Assembly (NCBI GenBank): GCA_003971905.1
Contig: RSEE01000012.1
Location: forward strand, 62,001-126,000
DNA length: 64,000 nucleotides
Direction of reading: 5' to 3'
DNA from: Moniliella sp. 'wahieum'
Taxonomy: Eukaryota > Basidiomycota > Moniliellomycetes > Moniliellales > Moniliellaceae
The notes under the pieces were generated by a model. The model saw nothing but the letters and a program-made list of their open reading frames with translations, had not been told where the DNA came from and searched no databases. Below, piece after piece: positions 21,264 through 34,289 of the stretch. The translations under genes were made by a program, and so were the position numbers. Position 1 is the stretch's first letter. Every line of letters begins with the position of its first letter.

Positions 21264-24200
21264 ATGAGCTCCGATCTGGTTGCGCCCGCCGTCGCTGTGC
21301 CCGCACAGCTGGCTGTCCTGCGCCTCCCGCACCCCCTCGTCCTCCACCCTCCCTCGTTCTTGCCGTCCAATGCCCTACGCCCACGCCCTCGCTCTCCTCC
21401 GCGCCGCCCTCGCCACCGCCACCAGCACCAGCCCATCGCCCCTGCCGAATCCCCATCCGGCAAGCGCACCATCATCGTCGCAGCCCTGCCCACCCGCCCC
21501 CGCCCACCCAGCAGCCACCTCGCCCCTGCCCGGAGACTGGGCGTGCGCTGCCCGCCTCCTCCGTCTCATCCGACACCCACCACCGACCAGTGCACCTTGC
21601 TTGTCATGGGCCTCACCCGCTTGCAGGTGGACAAGGTCTTGGCCCCTCAGAGCGTCTCCCTCCTGCTGCCCTTCTGATGAGCCTGCGCCGGCGCGCCAGA
21701 CCGATGAAGAGGAAGAGAGTGGCGCAGGTGGCGCACTGGTGCCTGCCGCACCGCAGCACAGCCATGCCCTGGTCGATGTGGTCGAGGCGAGTGTGCACAG
21801 CGCCACAGAGCTGACGCCTCTGTCAGAGGAGAACGAGGAGCGGGTGCATGCGCTCCGCGCGGCCGCTCATGAACTGCTCGACGCCCTGTCGAGCTTCAGC
21901 TTGCTCCCGCCGCTCGCCCAGGGCCCAGACGCAGAGCTCAGCCGCGAAACGAGCAAACTGGGCGCCGGGGCGATGCCGTACGTTCCACCGACGTTGGTCA
22001 AGCGTCTGCGCGGGCTGGTGCATGAAGTGCAGGACGAAGCCGCGCCAGTGTTGGCGGATGTGTTGGCCGGTTCGGTGGGCGGCGCGTGTGCCTGGCCCGT
22101 ACGTCACGCTCTGCTCGCCGCTGCGGATCCGACGCAGCGGGTCGAGGCAGTGGCCCAAGCGCTGCGTCAGGGTGCGGGACGTATCCGCGATACACGCCAA
22201 GTCCTCGATGCGCTGCTTGCGCCACTCAACTCGGACTCGCGCGAGACGCTGTTGCGGTTGCAGATGCAGTTGGTTGCGTCCATGGCAGCCGTCACGCCTT
22301 CGGTCTCGGCCCGTCTGACTACCTCCAAGGGCACGTTTGTCTTTAACACGGGTGCGCCTTCGGACCGTGCCGACTCGGACCGTGGTTCGGACGGACGCGA
22401 CCCGGACACGCGCCGTCGTGCCTTGTCGGCGGACGCGCTGCGTCTGCTCAACTCGCTGCGCAACAATGCACTCAAACGTTCCTCTTCCAATGCGCCGCGC
22501 CGCCTGGGCCTGGCACGGGACCTGGCTCGGGCGGGGTGGACGACGAGGCAGAGCAAGATGAGGAGCAAGATGAAGTGGCTGAGTTGTCGGCCAAGCTGGC
22601 CCAGGCACAGCTCAGTGTCGAGGCACGCAAAGTCTGCGACCGCGAGTTGAAGCGTCTGTCGCGCATCCCGTCTCAGTCGGTCGAACGTGGGGTGCTGGTG
22701 TCCTACCTTGAGTTGATGGCCGAGTTGCCATGGGACAAGACGACGAGTGATCTCCCGGCCGAGGAGCAGGCCTACTGGGCGTTCGGGCAGAAAGCTTAAG
22801 CCCTGCCGAAGTGGAACAGGTGCTGCACCAAGCCGAGACGGAGTATGCGCACGAAGGGATTGTGGATCGGGCCAAGCGGATCCTCAATGCGGACCACTAT
22901 GGGTTGGACAAGATCAAGAAACGCTTGGTCGAGTACTTGGCCGTGTTGGAGCTCAAGACCCTCCAGGCTCAAGCCACTTTGCCTCCGCCGCCGACTGCCC
23001 CAGCCAAGAAGGACAAGTACGAAGACGTAAGTGCAGCGCTGTTGCAAGACCAAGAAGATGAGTCGGATTCACGTCCGACCGTCACACCGCCCGCCAAATT
23101 ACACATTGTCGACCGCGGTCCCATTCTCCTTCTTGTTGGCCCGCCGGGCACAGGCAAGACGTCCATTGCGGTATGTATTTTTTGCCCCCCCACCCTTGCT
23201 TGGAGTGGTTTGTCTGCTCGATATCTGACTTTTTATCTGTTGCCTGGACCAGCGATCGTTGGCCACCGCGCTTCGACGTCCCTTACCCGTCTTTCCCTTG
23301 GGGTGTGCGGGACGAAGCCGAGATCCGTGGGCACCGACACGTACGTGGGTGCGATGCCGGGCTCGATTGTGTCGTCGCTGCGCAAGGTGGGGGTGAGTGA
23401 CCGGTGATGTTGTTGGACGAGGTGGACAAGCTGGGCAGCGGGAACGGTCTGCACGGGGATCCGATGGCAGCGATGCTCGAAGTGCTAGACCCGGAGCAGA
23501 ATAATAAGTTCATCGACCACTATGTCAACTGTCCTGTTGACCTTTCGCGCGTCTTGTTTGTCGCGACGGCCAACTCACTGGACACGATTGCGCCGCCGCT
23601 GCTGGACCGGACGGAGGTGATTGAGATTTCAGGGTACACGCACGACGAGAAGGTGGCAATTGCCAAGCAGTACCTTGTGCCCAAGCAGCGTCGTGCGGCG
23701 GGCCTGGCCGAATCGCTATTGCAAGTACCGGACGACACGCTGCTCAAGGTAGCTTCGTCCTATACGCGGGAAGCTGGTGTGCGCACGCTCGAACGACAAG
23801 TGGCCGCCATTGCAGCGGCAAGGCTGTGCAGTACGCCGAGGTGGTCAAGCCGTCCGTGCAGGCTGATGGGGCTAAGGCGGTGGCGTACGGTCCTCAGGCG
23901 CCTGTGCCGCCCGGGTACGATCCCGTGGTGCGCGTTGCGGACCTCGAAGGGCTGTTGGGGCTGGAAACGTACGAGCCGGAACTGGCAGATATGGGGGAGG
24001 AGCGTCTCCCGGGCGTCGTGACGGGGCTGGCGTACCAAGGTGCAGGTAACGGCGGTATCCTGCACATTGAGACGGCGCTCATGCCCGCCTCGGGTGCAGC
24101 AGCGGCGCGTTGCACTTGACGGCTCACTTGGTGACGTGATCAAGGAAAGTGCCGAGCTGGCATTTGCCTGGGTCAAAGCGCACGCATTCGAGTTAGGCAT

Positions 24201-24621
24201 TGTGCCTTCCCGCACGGCCAAGTTCTTCCCGGGCCAAGACGTGCACTTGCACATGCCCTCGGGGGCGGTGCCGAAAGACGGGCCGTCAGCCGGGGCGGCA
24301 TTTGTCACGAGCTTGGTGAGTTGCTGAGCCGGGTGCCGACGGAACCAACGTTAGCTATGACGGGGGAGATTACGCTGCGAGGCAAGGTGACGGCGGTGGG
24401 AGGAATTAAGGAGAAGTTGTTGGGCGCGCACAGGGCAGGCATGCGTAAAGTCATCCTCCCCCGCTCGAAACCGGAAGGACGTGGAGACCGACTTGCCCGC
24501 CACCGTACGCGCCGAACTGGAGGTGGTCTATGCGCACAATATTTGGGATGTCCTCGAAACCGCGCTCGGCTTGCCCCGGCTCGAGTACCAGCAGCGCCGG
24601 GCACCTGTAGCGCGCTTGTGA
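21264..24621 (+). CDS. Lon protease, peroxisomal type
   Basis: This is an ATP-dependent serine protease that removes damaged peroxisomal matrix proteins. There is no mitochondrial presequence: the start [10 protein letters not shown] leads straight into the Lon N-domain ([28 protein letters not shown]). The middle has [20 protein letters not shown] and [20 protein letters not shown]. The AAA+ module has Walker A ([11 protein letters not shown], about 23140), an 82-base intron (23171-23252), [19 protein letters not shown], Walker B ([10 protein letters not shown], about 23407) and the sensor region [12 protein letters not shown]. The protease domain has the catalytic Ser (KDGPSAGAA) and Lys ([17 protein letters not shown]). 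The last three residues are ARL, a PTS1 signal. Many single-base losses break the frame. It could only be called mitochondrial if an upstream exon were missed. Confidence 0.92.
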
Positions 24622-25392
24622 GATGAGAAGCGCATGGATACTGTCTTTCTATCGCTGTCGCCGTCGCCATTTCTATTGCCATTGCCATTGCCATGGCCGT
24701 TGCCACTGGCAGTGCGAGGGAGGCAAGCATGGGATGGGATGGGGGCGCCGGGACGGGAGCATGAATTGCATTGGAATGAGCATTCTCTATACTGCATCTA
24801 TATCATTGACAGAGCTTAAGGCTGGCCGGGGACAGGGAAACGCTACGCCTAAACCGACCCGTTCATCTTGCGTGTGTTACTTGGTAGCGCCACCCCTCAG
24901 GTTAACTATTGGAGTGGACAAACGGTCCTCCCAGTGTGCATACCACTTTACTAACACGCAGTGGGTGGACCAAAAGAGAAGAGGGATACTTACTTCGGCT
25001 CTGCTACTTCCAAGTAAGGCGGGGACTACAAGCCTATTGATATACAGTTCTTGACGTCTCCACGCTGTAGAGGGGGTGCTATATACCGTCAAGTTTTGAC
25101 GGTCTTCAACAAACAACCATGAGACGAAGGAAAGAAGGGTTTTTGTATGCTCTCCTTCGCGCCCTTCCCTCGCCCAACCGGTCTGGTCTGACCATGCCGT
25201 CCCGCATTTCTACTGAGCTCAGTGCTGAGCCTCAGTTTGTTGGTCTATCGACGATCGCGCGTGGCTCTTCACTTCCCACTACCCACTACGTCCGCGGCAA
25301 GGCCAACTCGTGATCACTGTTGTCATATAACCGCGGGGTATATAGCTTGAGTCCAGCTACAGCCGGCCGCTACAGGTCCATCCGATGCATCG
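24622..25392. other. Intergenic between convergent Lon and SMC4 genes
   Basis: It contains (TTGCCA)-type short repeats at 24655-24710, an inverted CTTACTT...AAGTAAG around 24990-25018 and GTCAAGTTTTGAC at 25088. No gene is seen. Confidence 0.45.
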
Positions 25393-28300
25393 CTATCTCG
25401 ACCCTTCTCTAGGTCGGGACGAATCCCAAGAGTACACACACATACGGTTCAATCCAAAGGTGCCACGCCGCAAAACAGACGAGGCAAAAGAGAAGACGAA
25501 ATCCACCCCCGCGCACTTGAAGCAGTACACCCGCACACGATGCGGAAGGGGTGCGGTTAGCTGCGAGGCGTGAGCGGTGGCTCTGCGGCTCATGCGCGCA
25601 GCAGGAATTGCCGAGAAGCGAGGTGGGGCCGGACGAGAATCCAACTGCTTGACAGGGCTCGATTGTTGATGTTGATGTTGATACTGAGCCATGGACGGTT
25701 TCTTGTCCTCGGTCCCTGCTGCCTCGACGGCCAGATGCAAATCTTTGTTTTCTATCGTCAAAGATTTGGTCATGCCCGAGGTTTTGTAGATGCCGACCAA
25801 GCGTGCGGCCAATTCAAACATATTGTGCGCAAGGAAATGATGACAAACTGCGCGCCGCGCGTTCGCTCCTTGATCAAGTTGGCCACAATGGAGACGTTGC
25901 GGAAATCCAGCGCCGATCAATCTCGTCATCACGTAGAGTGGCGTGGGCTTGTAGGCGTGCAAGGCAAAGACGAGCGCTAGGGAACTTAACGTCTTCTCGC
26001 CCCCGAGAGGTTGGAGATGTTACGCCAGCTCTTTTTTGGGTGGCATGACGCTAAAGATGATGCCTTCACTGAATGGGTCCAGCGAGTCGACGAGTTCTAG
26101 TCGGCATTGCCGCCCAACGTGGGTTTGGTACATCTCCTTGAGTTTGGCCGAGATGACACTAAACGAGGCATCATAAACTTGTCGAAAACGTTCTTTGCGC
26201 AGCGTCTCGTACGACTGCTTGGCCGCGTCGCGCTGGCCGTCGTGGCTTCGAGCGAACGAGCATGCTCGAGAAAGTCTTGTTCACGTTTTGCGGTACTCTT
26301 CAATGATCGACATGTTGGCCGATCCCTTGGACAGACGTTCTTCAAAGATGACAATCTCCGCCTTGAGCGTCTCCTTGTCAAACTCTTGCACCTCCTCAAC
26401 AGGGTACATTGGCAATTGGAGCTTAGTACTGCCTTCCTCCCTTGCTCTTCGTCCTCTTCTTCTTGCCCGTCGTCCAAGAGGACATGAAGCTGCAGCTTGC
26501 CAATCCGGTCGGTCCAATGCGCCAAACGTTTCCGGTTGTCAGCCAACGACCGCTCATTGTCTTCCACTTTTTGCTTCGTGTCCACTTCGAGGCGACGGAA
26601 GCGATTGACGGCATCCGAAAACTCTTCGAGTTTCTCAGCCAATTGCTCCCGCCCGGCCTCGTGCTCTTCCACCTCGTCCCGTGCCGCCTGGGCCCGCGCT
26701 TCCACCTCGGCCAGTTCCGCCTTTCGCTCCGCCACGGTCTGAGCCGCTTGCTCCAACTCGGCCTGGAGTTGCTCCAATTGCGCTTCCACCTCCTCAATCG
26801 TCTTGGTCGCACGCTCATGGTCCATCTCGGCGCGGTCTCGCGCAACGTCCGCTTTGACCGTACGTTCGTTGTTGAGTTCCATCATCTCTTTGATCCCGTC
26901 TACTTTGGCCTTTTGGGCACGTAGCTCGATCCCGCCACTTTCATGATCTGTTTTCCAATTCGGTGATGGCCTCTTCGATCCCGCTCGATCCGGCGCGCAA
27001 TTTGGCCAGGTCGCGTTCCATTTTGTCCATGGCCTTGTCCAACTCGGCAATCCGTTTGGTTTCCTCGGCACTGGGCAAATTTCGCGTTTCATCGCCTCGA
27101 GGCGCGCGACGGCTGCCTTGCGACGTTGTGAGGCCACGGATAAGGCCATCTGTACCTTATCCAAATCCACATCGATCATGGGTTTGCGATTGTGCATCCG
27201 GTCTAGCGATTCCAGCACATGGGCCAGGGACGCGCGATGAGAACGCAACTCGTTCGCGGCCAATTCGGCTTCTTTCTCCAGCCGTGCCAGTTTGTCCGGA
27301 CTGACAATCGCACCGACCGGGGTGGCCGACATGGCGCCGCGCGCCACGCGACTGCCGCCACCACTCATCGCACCGGACTTCTCGATCAATTGGCCATCGA
27401 GCGTCACGACGCGCCACCGTTGGGCACCATAGGCGATTCGATTGGCATGCGCCAGATCCTTGGCCACCAAGGTATCGCGCAGTTGGTGGTAAAATGCATT
27501 AGCGTACTTGGGGTGCGAAGGCCGGACGAGGTCAATGAGGCGGGGTGCCTGCTCGGGTGTCTGGACCGACGGATGCCATTCTGAGCAATGTTGGCCAACA
27601 AGATAAAGTTGGCGCGGCCGAGGTTGTGTTGGCGCAGATGCTCGATGCATGCCTGACCAGCTTCGACATTGTCCACCACAATCGACTCGAGACCTGGGCA
27701 GGCAGTCGAAATGGCAACATCGTACTCGGGCGCAATGGTGCCCAAGCTACCGAGTCGGCCATGGTAGCCCTTGATCAGTCCTAGCTCCGCTTGGCGGTTG
27801 AGCGAATTGAGCACCGTGGAACGCGATTGGTTGGAGCTGGATGCCGCACGCGCTTCTTCGGCCTTGCCCGTGTTACGTCGCCGAGGAACGGAGCTTTTCC
27901 TCGGCTTTGCGCATCGACACCTGCTTCTCCCCCTGGGCAATCCGATCATCCATCTCATCGCGCTCCCGCTCGAGCGAAGGAGCTCTTCCTGCTTGGCTTC
28001 CGTGTCGGCATCGATCGCATCGATTTCTTGCTGGGCCACGGACAATTCTTCTTGGGCCTGCTCCACCCGGCTGGTCAGCAGTGCCTTTTCCTCTAGTGCC
28101 AACTTGTGCTCGTTCTCCTTGGCAATGATCTTGTCCAACCAAGGTTGCAGCTCAAGTTGCTTGGCTTCGATCTGCGCGGCAAACACCTGGGTCTTGTCCT
28201 TGAGCGACTCGCGGATTCGATCGAGCTCCGCCTCTTCTTGGACCAGGGAAGCCTCGAGCTGAGCCAACTCCCCGCGCAACTTATCGCTTGTGGCAGCGGA

Positions 28301-29872
28301 ATCATCCGAAGTTTGACGGGCAAGGGACAAGGCTTTGCGTTGTTCGGACAATTGCTTGGCGAGCTTGCGCGCTTTGGAATCCAAATGCTTGCGGCCCTCG
28401 TCGGCTTGGAGCGAGCGACGCTCACACGCCGCAAGCTCTTTGCCCACCTTGTCAGCCTCTACTTTAGCCTGCTTCAGCAACTGCGTAGCTTCCTCCAGCT
28501 CGGCGGCCAGCGTCTCGCTGGCTCCGACCGTGTCCGAGCAGCGTTCGCGCTCGGCTTCCAGTTGGCCCCCAGCTTGGCAATCGCGGCCGAGGCGATTTCC
28601 ATCTGCTGGCGACATTCCATCATGTAGATTTGCCACAAGGCCGATTGACGCTGGGTAAGCTCGTTCTGGTCGCGCAGGTAAGCTTCGGCTTCCTCCTTCT
28701 TGTGCTGAGGGGCCGGGGGGGGTGGGAGGGTCAGTTTCGATGGTGGAATCAGAGCGAGCGAACAGATAACACGCGCACGCTACGAGAAAAGTGAACATAC
28801 CTCGAGAGCCTGTTTTCCTTCTGGACGTACTTGAGACGGTCCAGTTTGAGGGACCGTTGCTCGTTGGCTTCGTCCACCTTGGCCGCAGCCTCTTCGATGG
28901 GCTTCTTGTAATCACTGGTACCAATAATGTCCTCGAGGTACTCGAGCAAGCCTTCCTCATGCTCCGTCTTGCCCTTGGGTGGCATCTGGGCAATGGATTC
29001 CACCTCACCCTGGAGAATGAGAAAGCGTTTGTGGTCCAAGTCAATGCCGTGGCCACGGAGCAAGGTGCCGACCTCGGTGAAGGTAGACTTGGCATTGTTG
29101 ACAGTGTAGACGGACGTGTTGTTGCGGAAAGCGGTGCGGGCGACGACCAAGCGCGAATTGGGCACGACCTTGTATGCGTCAGGCCCGGGCAGGTCTTCAA
29201 TCTCACGGAACCAAACCTCGACCGAACATTCGCGCAGGTTCTCATGGGCCGAGGAGTGGTGGATGAGCTCCGACAGCTTGCCCTGCCGCATCTTGTTTGC
29301 CCGCCAGCCAAACACAAACAGAAGCGCGTCAATCACATTTGACTTGCCACTGCCGTTGGGCCCTACGACCGCACTGAAGGACTTGTGGAAGGGACCGATG
29401 GTCTGCCGACCGGCATAGCTCTTAAAGTTGACCAAGACCATCTTGTGGATCACGAAGCGCGTCTTGGGCTTGCTCGGCATAGCAGCGGGTGGGGGTGGAG
29501 CGAGAGGAGACGAGGCGGGGAAGCGAGGTGCGGGGGGCATTAGAGAGACGGGGGGTGCCAGTGGGGGATGGCACGACCGAGCGACGCCTATCTCCGTTAG
29601 GGGTAGCTGGGGCCGCGAGGAGAAGGCCGGGCTGGGTGTTTGACTTGCATCGGAATGGGTAGGGGAGAGACTGGCGCGAGCGCGGGAAGAGGCAGCAGGG
29701 GAAACTCGCGTGGATGGAGACTGCTCGGCACTGTTGTCGTAGTCTTGGCTGTCGCCGTCGTCGACGACAGTCTGATCGTCGTCATCGCCGTCGGCGTTAT
29801 CATGTCATCATCGTCATCATCGTCACTGGATGCGGCGGCGGTGCGGGAGGAGCGGGTGGATTGACGAGGCAT
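25393..29872 (-). CDS. SMC4: Condensin subunit SMC4
   Basis: It is the ATPase arm of condensin, which compacts mitotic chromosomes with SMC2. From ATG 29872 (MPRQSTRSSRT) an acidic Ser-rich leader precedes RFVIHKMVLVNFKSYAG, Walker A (VGPNGSGKSNVIDALLF) and the SMC4-specific NKMRQGKLSELIH. ILQGEVESIAQMPPKGK and LEYLEDIIGTSDYKKPIEE follow, and an intron at 28705-28800. The hinge (YHGRLGSLGTIAPEYDVAIS, NLGRANFILL; about 27600-27770) sits between two coiled coils (about 28600-27830 and 27350-26120). Near 26000-25890 come the signature NISNLSGGEKTLSS and Walker B PLYVM-DEID-ALDFRN, then LRNNMFELAARLVGIYKTSG. Frame breaks are frequent, including two one-base losses in Walker B. The stop could be earlier than 25393. 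Confidence 0.95.
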
Positions 29873-30386
29873 GAGCGTGCGCGAGGACCGGGTGGAGCGA
29901 GCGGGGGCGGGGGGGGACGGTGCTGCTGGGCGGGTGCGCTGGACGCTGTTCTGGTTCGGCGGGGGGCATGGTGGGGCGGAGGTGGTGGTGGAGGTAGGAA
30001 GAGCACTGGCCAGCCAGCCCGCATTTCGTCTGGCCGCCACGGATGCCCATCCCTCGGCGCGCCCCGTGTTGATTGCGACGCCCGGCTGGCCTCCGACACG
30101 GAGCTGCCCGCGCACGCACGTGACCAGCCGCTGGCCCAACAGGTGACGCGGCACGTGATGGTCACGTGGCACCGCTGTGGGCGGGGGGTGCATGCGGCGG
30201 GGTGAGGCGTGTCACGTGCCGGGTGCGGGATGCGGACACAGATGACATCATCCATCGCATGGCCCAAGAATTTTTTGGCGAGGCGTAGCAAAGCAAAGCA
30301 AGCAAAAGTCCATCCCTCCACTCGGCTATCTCCCGGTGCTGCGGCTGCCTGTCTGCGTCCACCGCGGCTGTCTGTGCTGTGCCGCC
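29873..30386. promoter_or_regulatory. Bidirectional promoter, SMC4/mitochondrial gene
   Basis: About 510 bases lie between divergent starts. CACGTG-containing words occur at 30117-30120, 30150, 30163 and 30210 (GCACGTGA, GCACGTGATGG, TCACGTGGC, TCACGTGCC), which is a cluster of E-box-like sites. Confidence 0.45.
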
Positions 30387-33247
30387 ATGAGCGCCGTTGC
30401 GCGCGTGCTTCTCCGCGCACACACCCGGACCCATCCTGCCCGCTGCCCCGCTGTCTGGAGCGCATCCGCCCCTGCCCTCGCGCCCACCGCCACTTCGCCA
30501 CGCCCGCCGCTGCGCTCCGCACCGCCTCGCGCGCCCACGCCCAGCTGCCTCTCGCTGCTGCTCTGCTGCTGCCACCACAACTGCCGCCCGACGGAGCAGC
30601 AGGACCAGCCAGCCCCGGCCCAAGCCCCTTCCCAGCGCAAGCCGTCGCGCCGCTCGGCTCGGCCCAGCCCGCCGCCTCTTCGCCAACTCGCCCTCCCTCC
30701 GTCCGGGCAAGCATGTTGGATTTGGCCAACGAGGCCGCCGCCGCGCGCTTGGGCGACCCACGCTGGAAGACGTGTTGGCGCTCAAGCTCAAGTGGCTCGA
30801 GACCCAGCTGGAGGTGCGGCGTCGTTTGAGGAAAAGAGGAGGTATGGGTGCGTGCGTGGGCGGCCACGACCAAGGCTGTGACACGTTCGTTCCGGGTGGC
30901 GCAGATGCGAGGCTTGTTGGCCAAGGCTGGCCTGTTGACCGAGGTGCCTGAGATCCATGCGCCTGCCCATGTGCAGCAGCTTGCACGCAACAAGGCATGG
31001 CAGGGACGCGCAAGGGGCGGTACGCAAACGCAGCGGTGTATCGGCTGGTACGGCATGTGGTTGGGATTGTTGATCCGGACGAGTTGGTGCAAGAAGTTCC
31101 TGCCCTGCGTCTCCCTACCCAGCTCATCCGTCCACACCGCCTTGGACCCCGTACCGTGGATGCTCCTGTCCCAGCGACCTGTATGCAGGAAGAGCTGGAG
31201 CGCCAGCTCAACGTGCAACTCGATTACTTCGTTACCCAACCAAGTGATACTTTTCCGGCTCCGAACGCGCCATGGCCTTGGTCCTGTCCGAGGTCCTTTC
31301 TCTAGCCCAGTCTGTCGTTGCGAGCCATCTCGACCTGGGCCTCCGGCGGAACTGGCTCAGACTTACCCAGACCTACTTCCTGAGCTGGCTACCGTTCCCG
31401 TTGGCGTGTGGCCTCCATCACGCGTCGGTCGCAGTATTGTGATCCCCGCAACGGCACTAAAGAGCGATGGGGACACTGTTCCCACCTGGGCACGCCCGGC
31501 GCTGTACCAGAGGGGGCAACGCGCTACCATCTCTATTCATCGATGAAGAAGAGGCTACGGAAGCCACCGGCTGTTGGTCGACTACCATCTGTCGGCTGGG
31601 CCAACGCAACGGCACACGGTGGTTGTTGGACAATCCAGACCCTCCTCTTCTTCTTCTTCTTTGCTGCTGCTGCTCTGTTTCTACTTTCTACCTCTCCTTC
31701 CGTCTACTTGGCACCCTACCTGGCGCCTAGCTCGCTTCCTGGTCGGCAGAGGGCTTGTTTTCAAGTCCCGCTCAATCCTCAACTCGCACCCCGTTTCCCT
31801 GGGTCGCCATTACTCTTTTCCCGCATGCTTCGTCCCCCTTCGGAAACGGACGCCTTTCGTCGGCCTTGCACACGTCTATCGCCTTGCTCGCCCGCAGCTC
31901 TCGGCGCCGCTGGATCCCACACTGAGGTCAGCTGGGACACACTGCGCCCAGCAACACTGGACAGGCGTTGGAACCGGGTGCAACGGAACGGTTACAGCGC
32001 TACGTTTGGTGCGCTGCTGTTGCCTGCGCAGGACAGTACGATGCAAGAGGCGCTGAAGCCACGCGGGTTGGACCGTGTGGCGACGTCCGCCTCGGCCGAC
32101 GGGACGGGACAGTGGCGTGTGGCCCTGTTGAGCCGCCGTACGGACGAGCATGGTCGCCTATCAGTGTACAAGATTCGTTTGGTTTGGCCGTGGCCCAATG
32201 GCCTCCGGCCATTGAAACCAAGCAAGATCACCTCGTCTTGGCCTATGCCGTGCCCGGGACCGAGTGACGCTTGACATCGAAGTCTCAGGGCACCAGTTGT
32301 TTGATGATTTACGAGCGGTGGCAGAGGGAAAGATGCCGTTGTGGCAAGTGGAAACGGACGTGTGGCATGTAGGCTGTACGGCCCATGTGGCAGCGCCGAG
32401 CAGGTGAGTATCAGGTTTCTTCTCCTTGGGTTTGCGGGGCTTCTTTGAATCAGGTTCCTTTTCTAACCGTTTACTTTTTTTCTTTTCTTTCTTTTCTCCT
32501 CCTATGCAGCACAAGCGACATGAACTTGGACCGCCATGTTGAACTGGACGCCAGCTTGGCGGACGATACGCTATTCCCGCTGCTGGACCAGTTGGAGCGT
32601 TCGTCGGACGTGCAAACAGTGTTGGACGAGGCGATGCAGGCCGAGACGGAATCGAAAACGTCAGGCGTGTGGGATGTGCAGGGGACGGCGCCACAGGCGC
32701 GCAATCGCAGGCCTATCTATCGTCCGTTCAAGGGCCGACGGGACGACAAGCCAGGCCAGGCTGGCCGGACGCGCGCACTAAGGGCCTTGTTGCAGGAAAA
32801 GCAAAACCTGCGACCTAGCCGCCACCTTTCCCACCTGGTGCGCCGCCAGCCACGTTACGCATGCGCGTGGAGCAGTTGCCTGAGGGACTGCGTGCTCGAT
32901 TTGGCAACACGCACGAGGTGGCCATGCCGTTGGTGCGTACCACGTGCCTTGCGTCGTGTTGGCGCCTGGCATCACCAGAGGAGCAACTGACCTGCTTGAT
33001 GGTACGTGAAGCAACCGTCACAGCCACCCAGCGTTCGCCGGTATACTTTTCCCACTTGGAGTGGGTTCCTTCGGGCGTTGCAACTCGTTCCGACGGCACT
33101 AGTGTCGCGTGTCCGCCCAGCTGGGCCACCCTGTTGGGACAAGTGCATCCTTGGCTTGCCACCCGCTTCCCTACGGCGGACGAGGCGCGGGATGCAGGAC
33201 ACTACGCTGACCAGGGCGAGAGCGAGGGCGAGACGCTAGAATCGTAA
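30387..33247 (+). CDS. Probable mitochondrial inner-membrane Sls1-like protein
   Basis: The start MSAVARVLLRAHTRTHPARC (ATG in a GCCGCCATGA context) is a good mitochondrial presequence. After a low-complexity Ala/Pro region comes TLEDVLALKLKWLETQLEVR, then TRSFRVAQMRGLLAKAGL and YANAAVYRLVRHVVGIVDP, which resemble the N-terminal domain of Sls1 (a KH-like regulator coupling mitochondrial transcription and translation). Further on are SVYKIRLVWP/FGLAVAQWPPAIE and VTLDIEVSGHQLFDDLRAV. An intron lies at 32404-32509, followed by DMNLDRHVELDASLADD and a C-terminal part with FSHLEWVPSG ending at TAA near 33247. The family match is by pattern only. Frames switch several times. It is divergent from SMC4. 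Confidence 0.5.
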
Positions 33248-34289
33248 TGCTGCATATATCCATTCGTTGTCCTCGTGTCTGTTATGCGAGCAGGTGCGGA
33301 GGAGGATGTGTAGTGCGTGGCGGGGGGCGGAGGTAGACCAACGGAAGACATGGAGCTGGTGCGTGGGAGCAGGGGGTGAGGCCTGTGGCGGCGCTTCCGA
33401 CTGAGGGGAGAGGTGGGCAGCGCAGAAAGAAAAGGCCGCGACAGTAGCGGCTACACCCAATGAGTGAGAGGCCGATGGGAGTGCGTGGATAGCATGGTCA
33501 AAAACCTATAGGAAAACTACTAGTAGTAGTAGTAGAACGAGATCATGGATCAGAAAGATGAATTGAATGGATCGGCCTTACTGCCTTTTGCCTGCTGATC
33601 CAGTGTACTTCGTATCGCCCGGAACGTTTTCCCACTTCCCAATTTCCCAATCAAACTACAGGCTAGGACGAACCAACGGGACCCACAGTGCGTCGGGTTG
33701 TTTCCGAGAGCGCACGCATATCAATCATCATATCCATCGTATCCATCGTATCCGTACCCGTGATGGCCTCCGTCCTCGTAGTCCAACCACCTCGATGCCC
33801 TACCGTTTCACCAACACGTTCTCCAGGCCAGCCGGCCCATGATCAACAACGTGAGCAGGGGCATCCCCCTCGGTGTGTGCTCCCCTCAGTGTGTGCCCCC
33901 CTCGTTGTAGTAGGCGGTGGCTGGAGGGCGAGGTTGTACTATGCGAGGCGATCCGTGCACCGTGGACCACTGCAAGAGGGGAAAGACCAACTACGACAAA
34001 GCGGTTTGCTAGGGGCCAGATGGTGTGGCAAGGGAACGAAGCGAAGTGACTAGTTGACATGAACTGAAGAGCAATGCACACTGGTTCGTGATCAATGATC
34101 GATGGCCAATGGTCGATGGTCCTACGGCAGACGTGGCCGTAGGAGGAAGGATGGACAAAGCAAGTGGACCAGAGGGATATATGGCTAAACAGCCCAGCGC
34201 TTTCCTCGACACCCCACCGTTCCACTAACCCACTCAGTGCACTCAGTGCACTCAGTGCACTCAGTGCACTCAGTCCAGCTCCATCGCCG
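33248..34289. other. Intergenic between convergent genes
   Basis: It carries short repeats (CTACTAGTAGTAGTAGTAG at 33516, TATCCATCGTATCCATCGTA near 33733) and the tandem array at 34231-34275. No gene is seen. Confidence 0.45.
34231..34275. repeat. Microsatellite (CACTCAGTG)n
   Basis: Four and a half exact copies of a 9-base unit lie at the 3' end of the neighbouring minus-strand gene. In the plus frame it reads as a Ser-Ala-Leu repeat. Confidence 0.85.
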
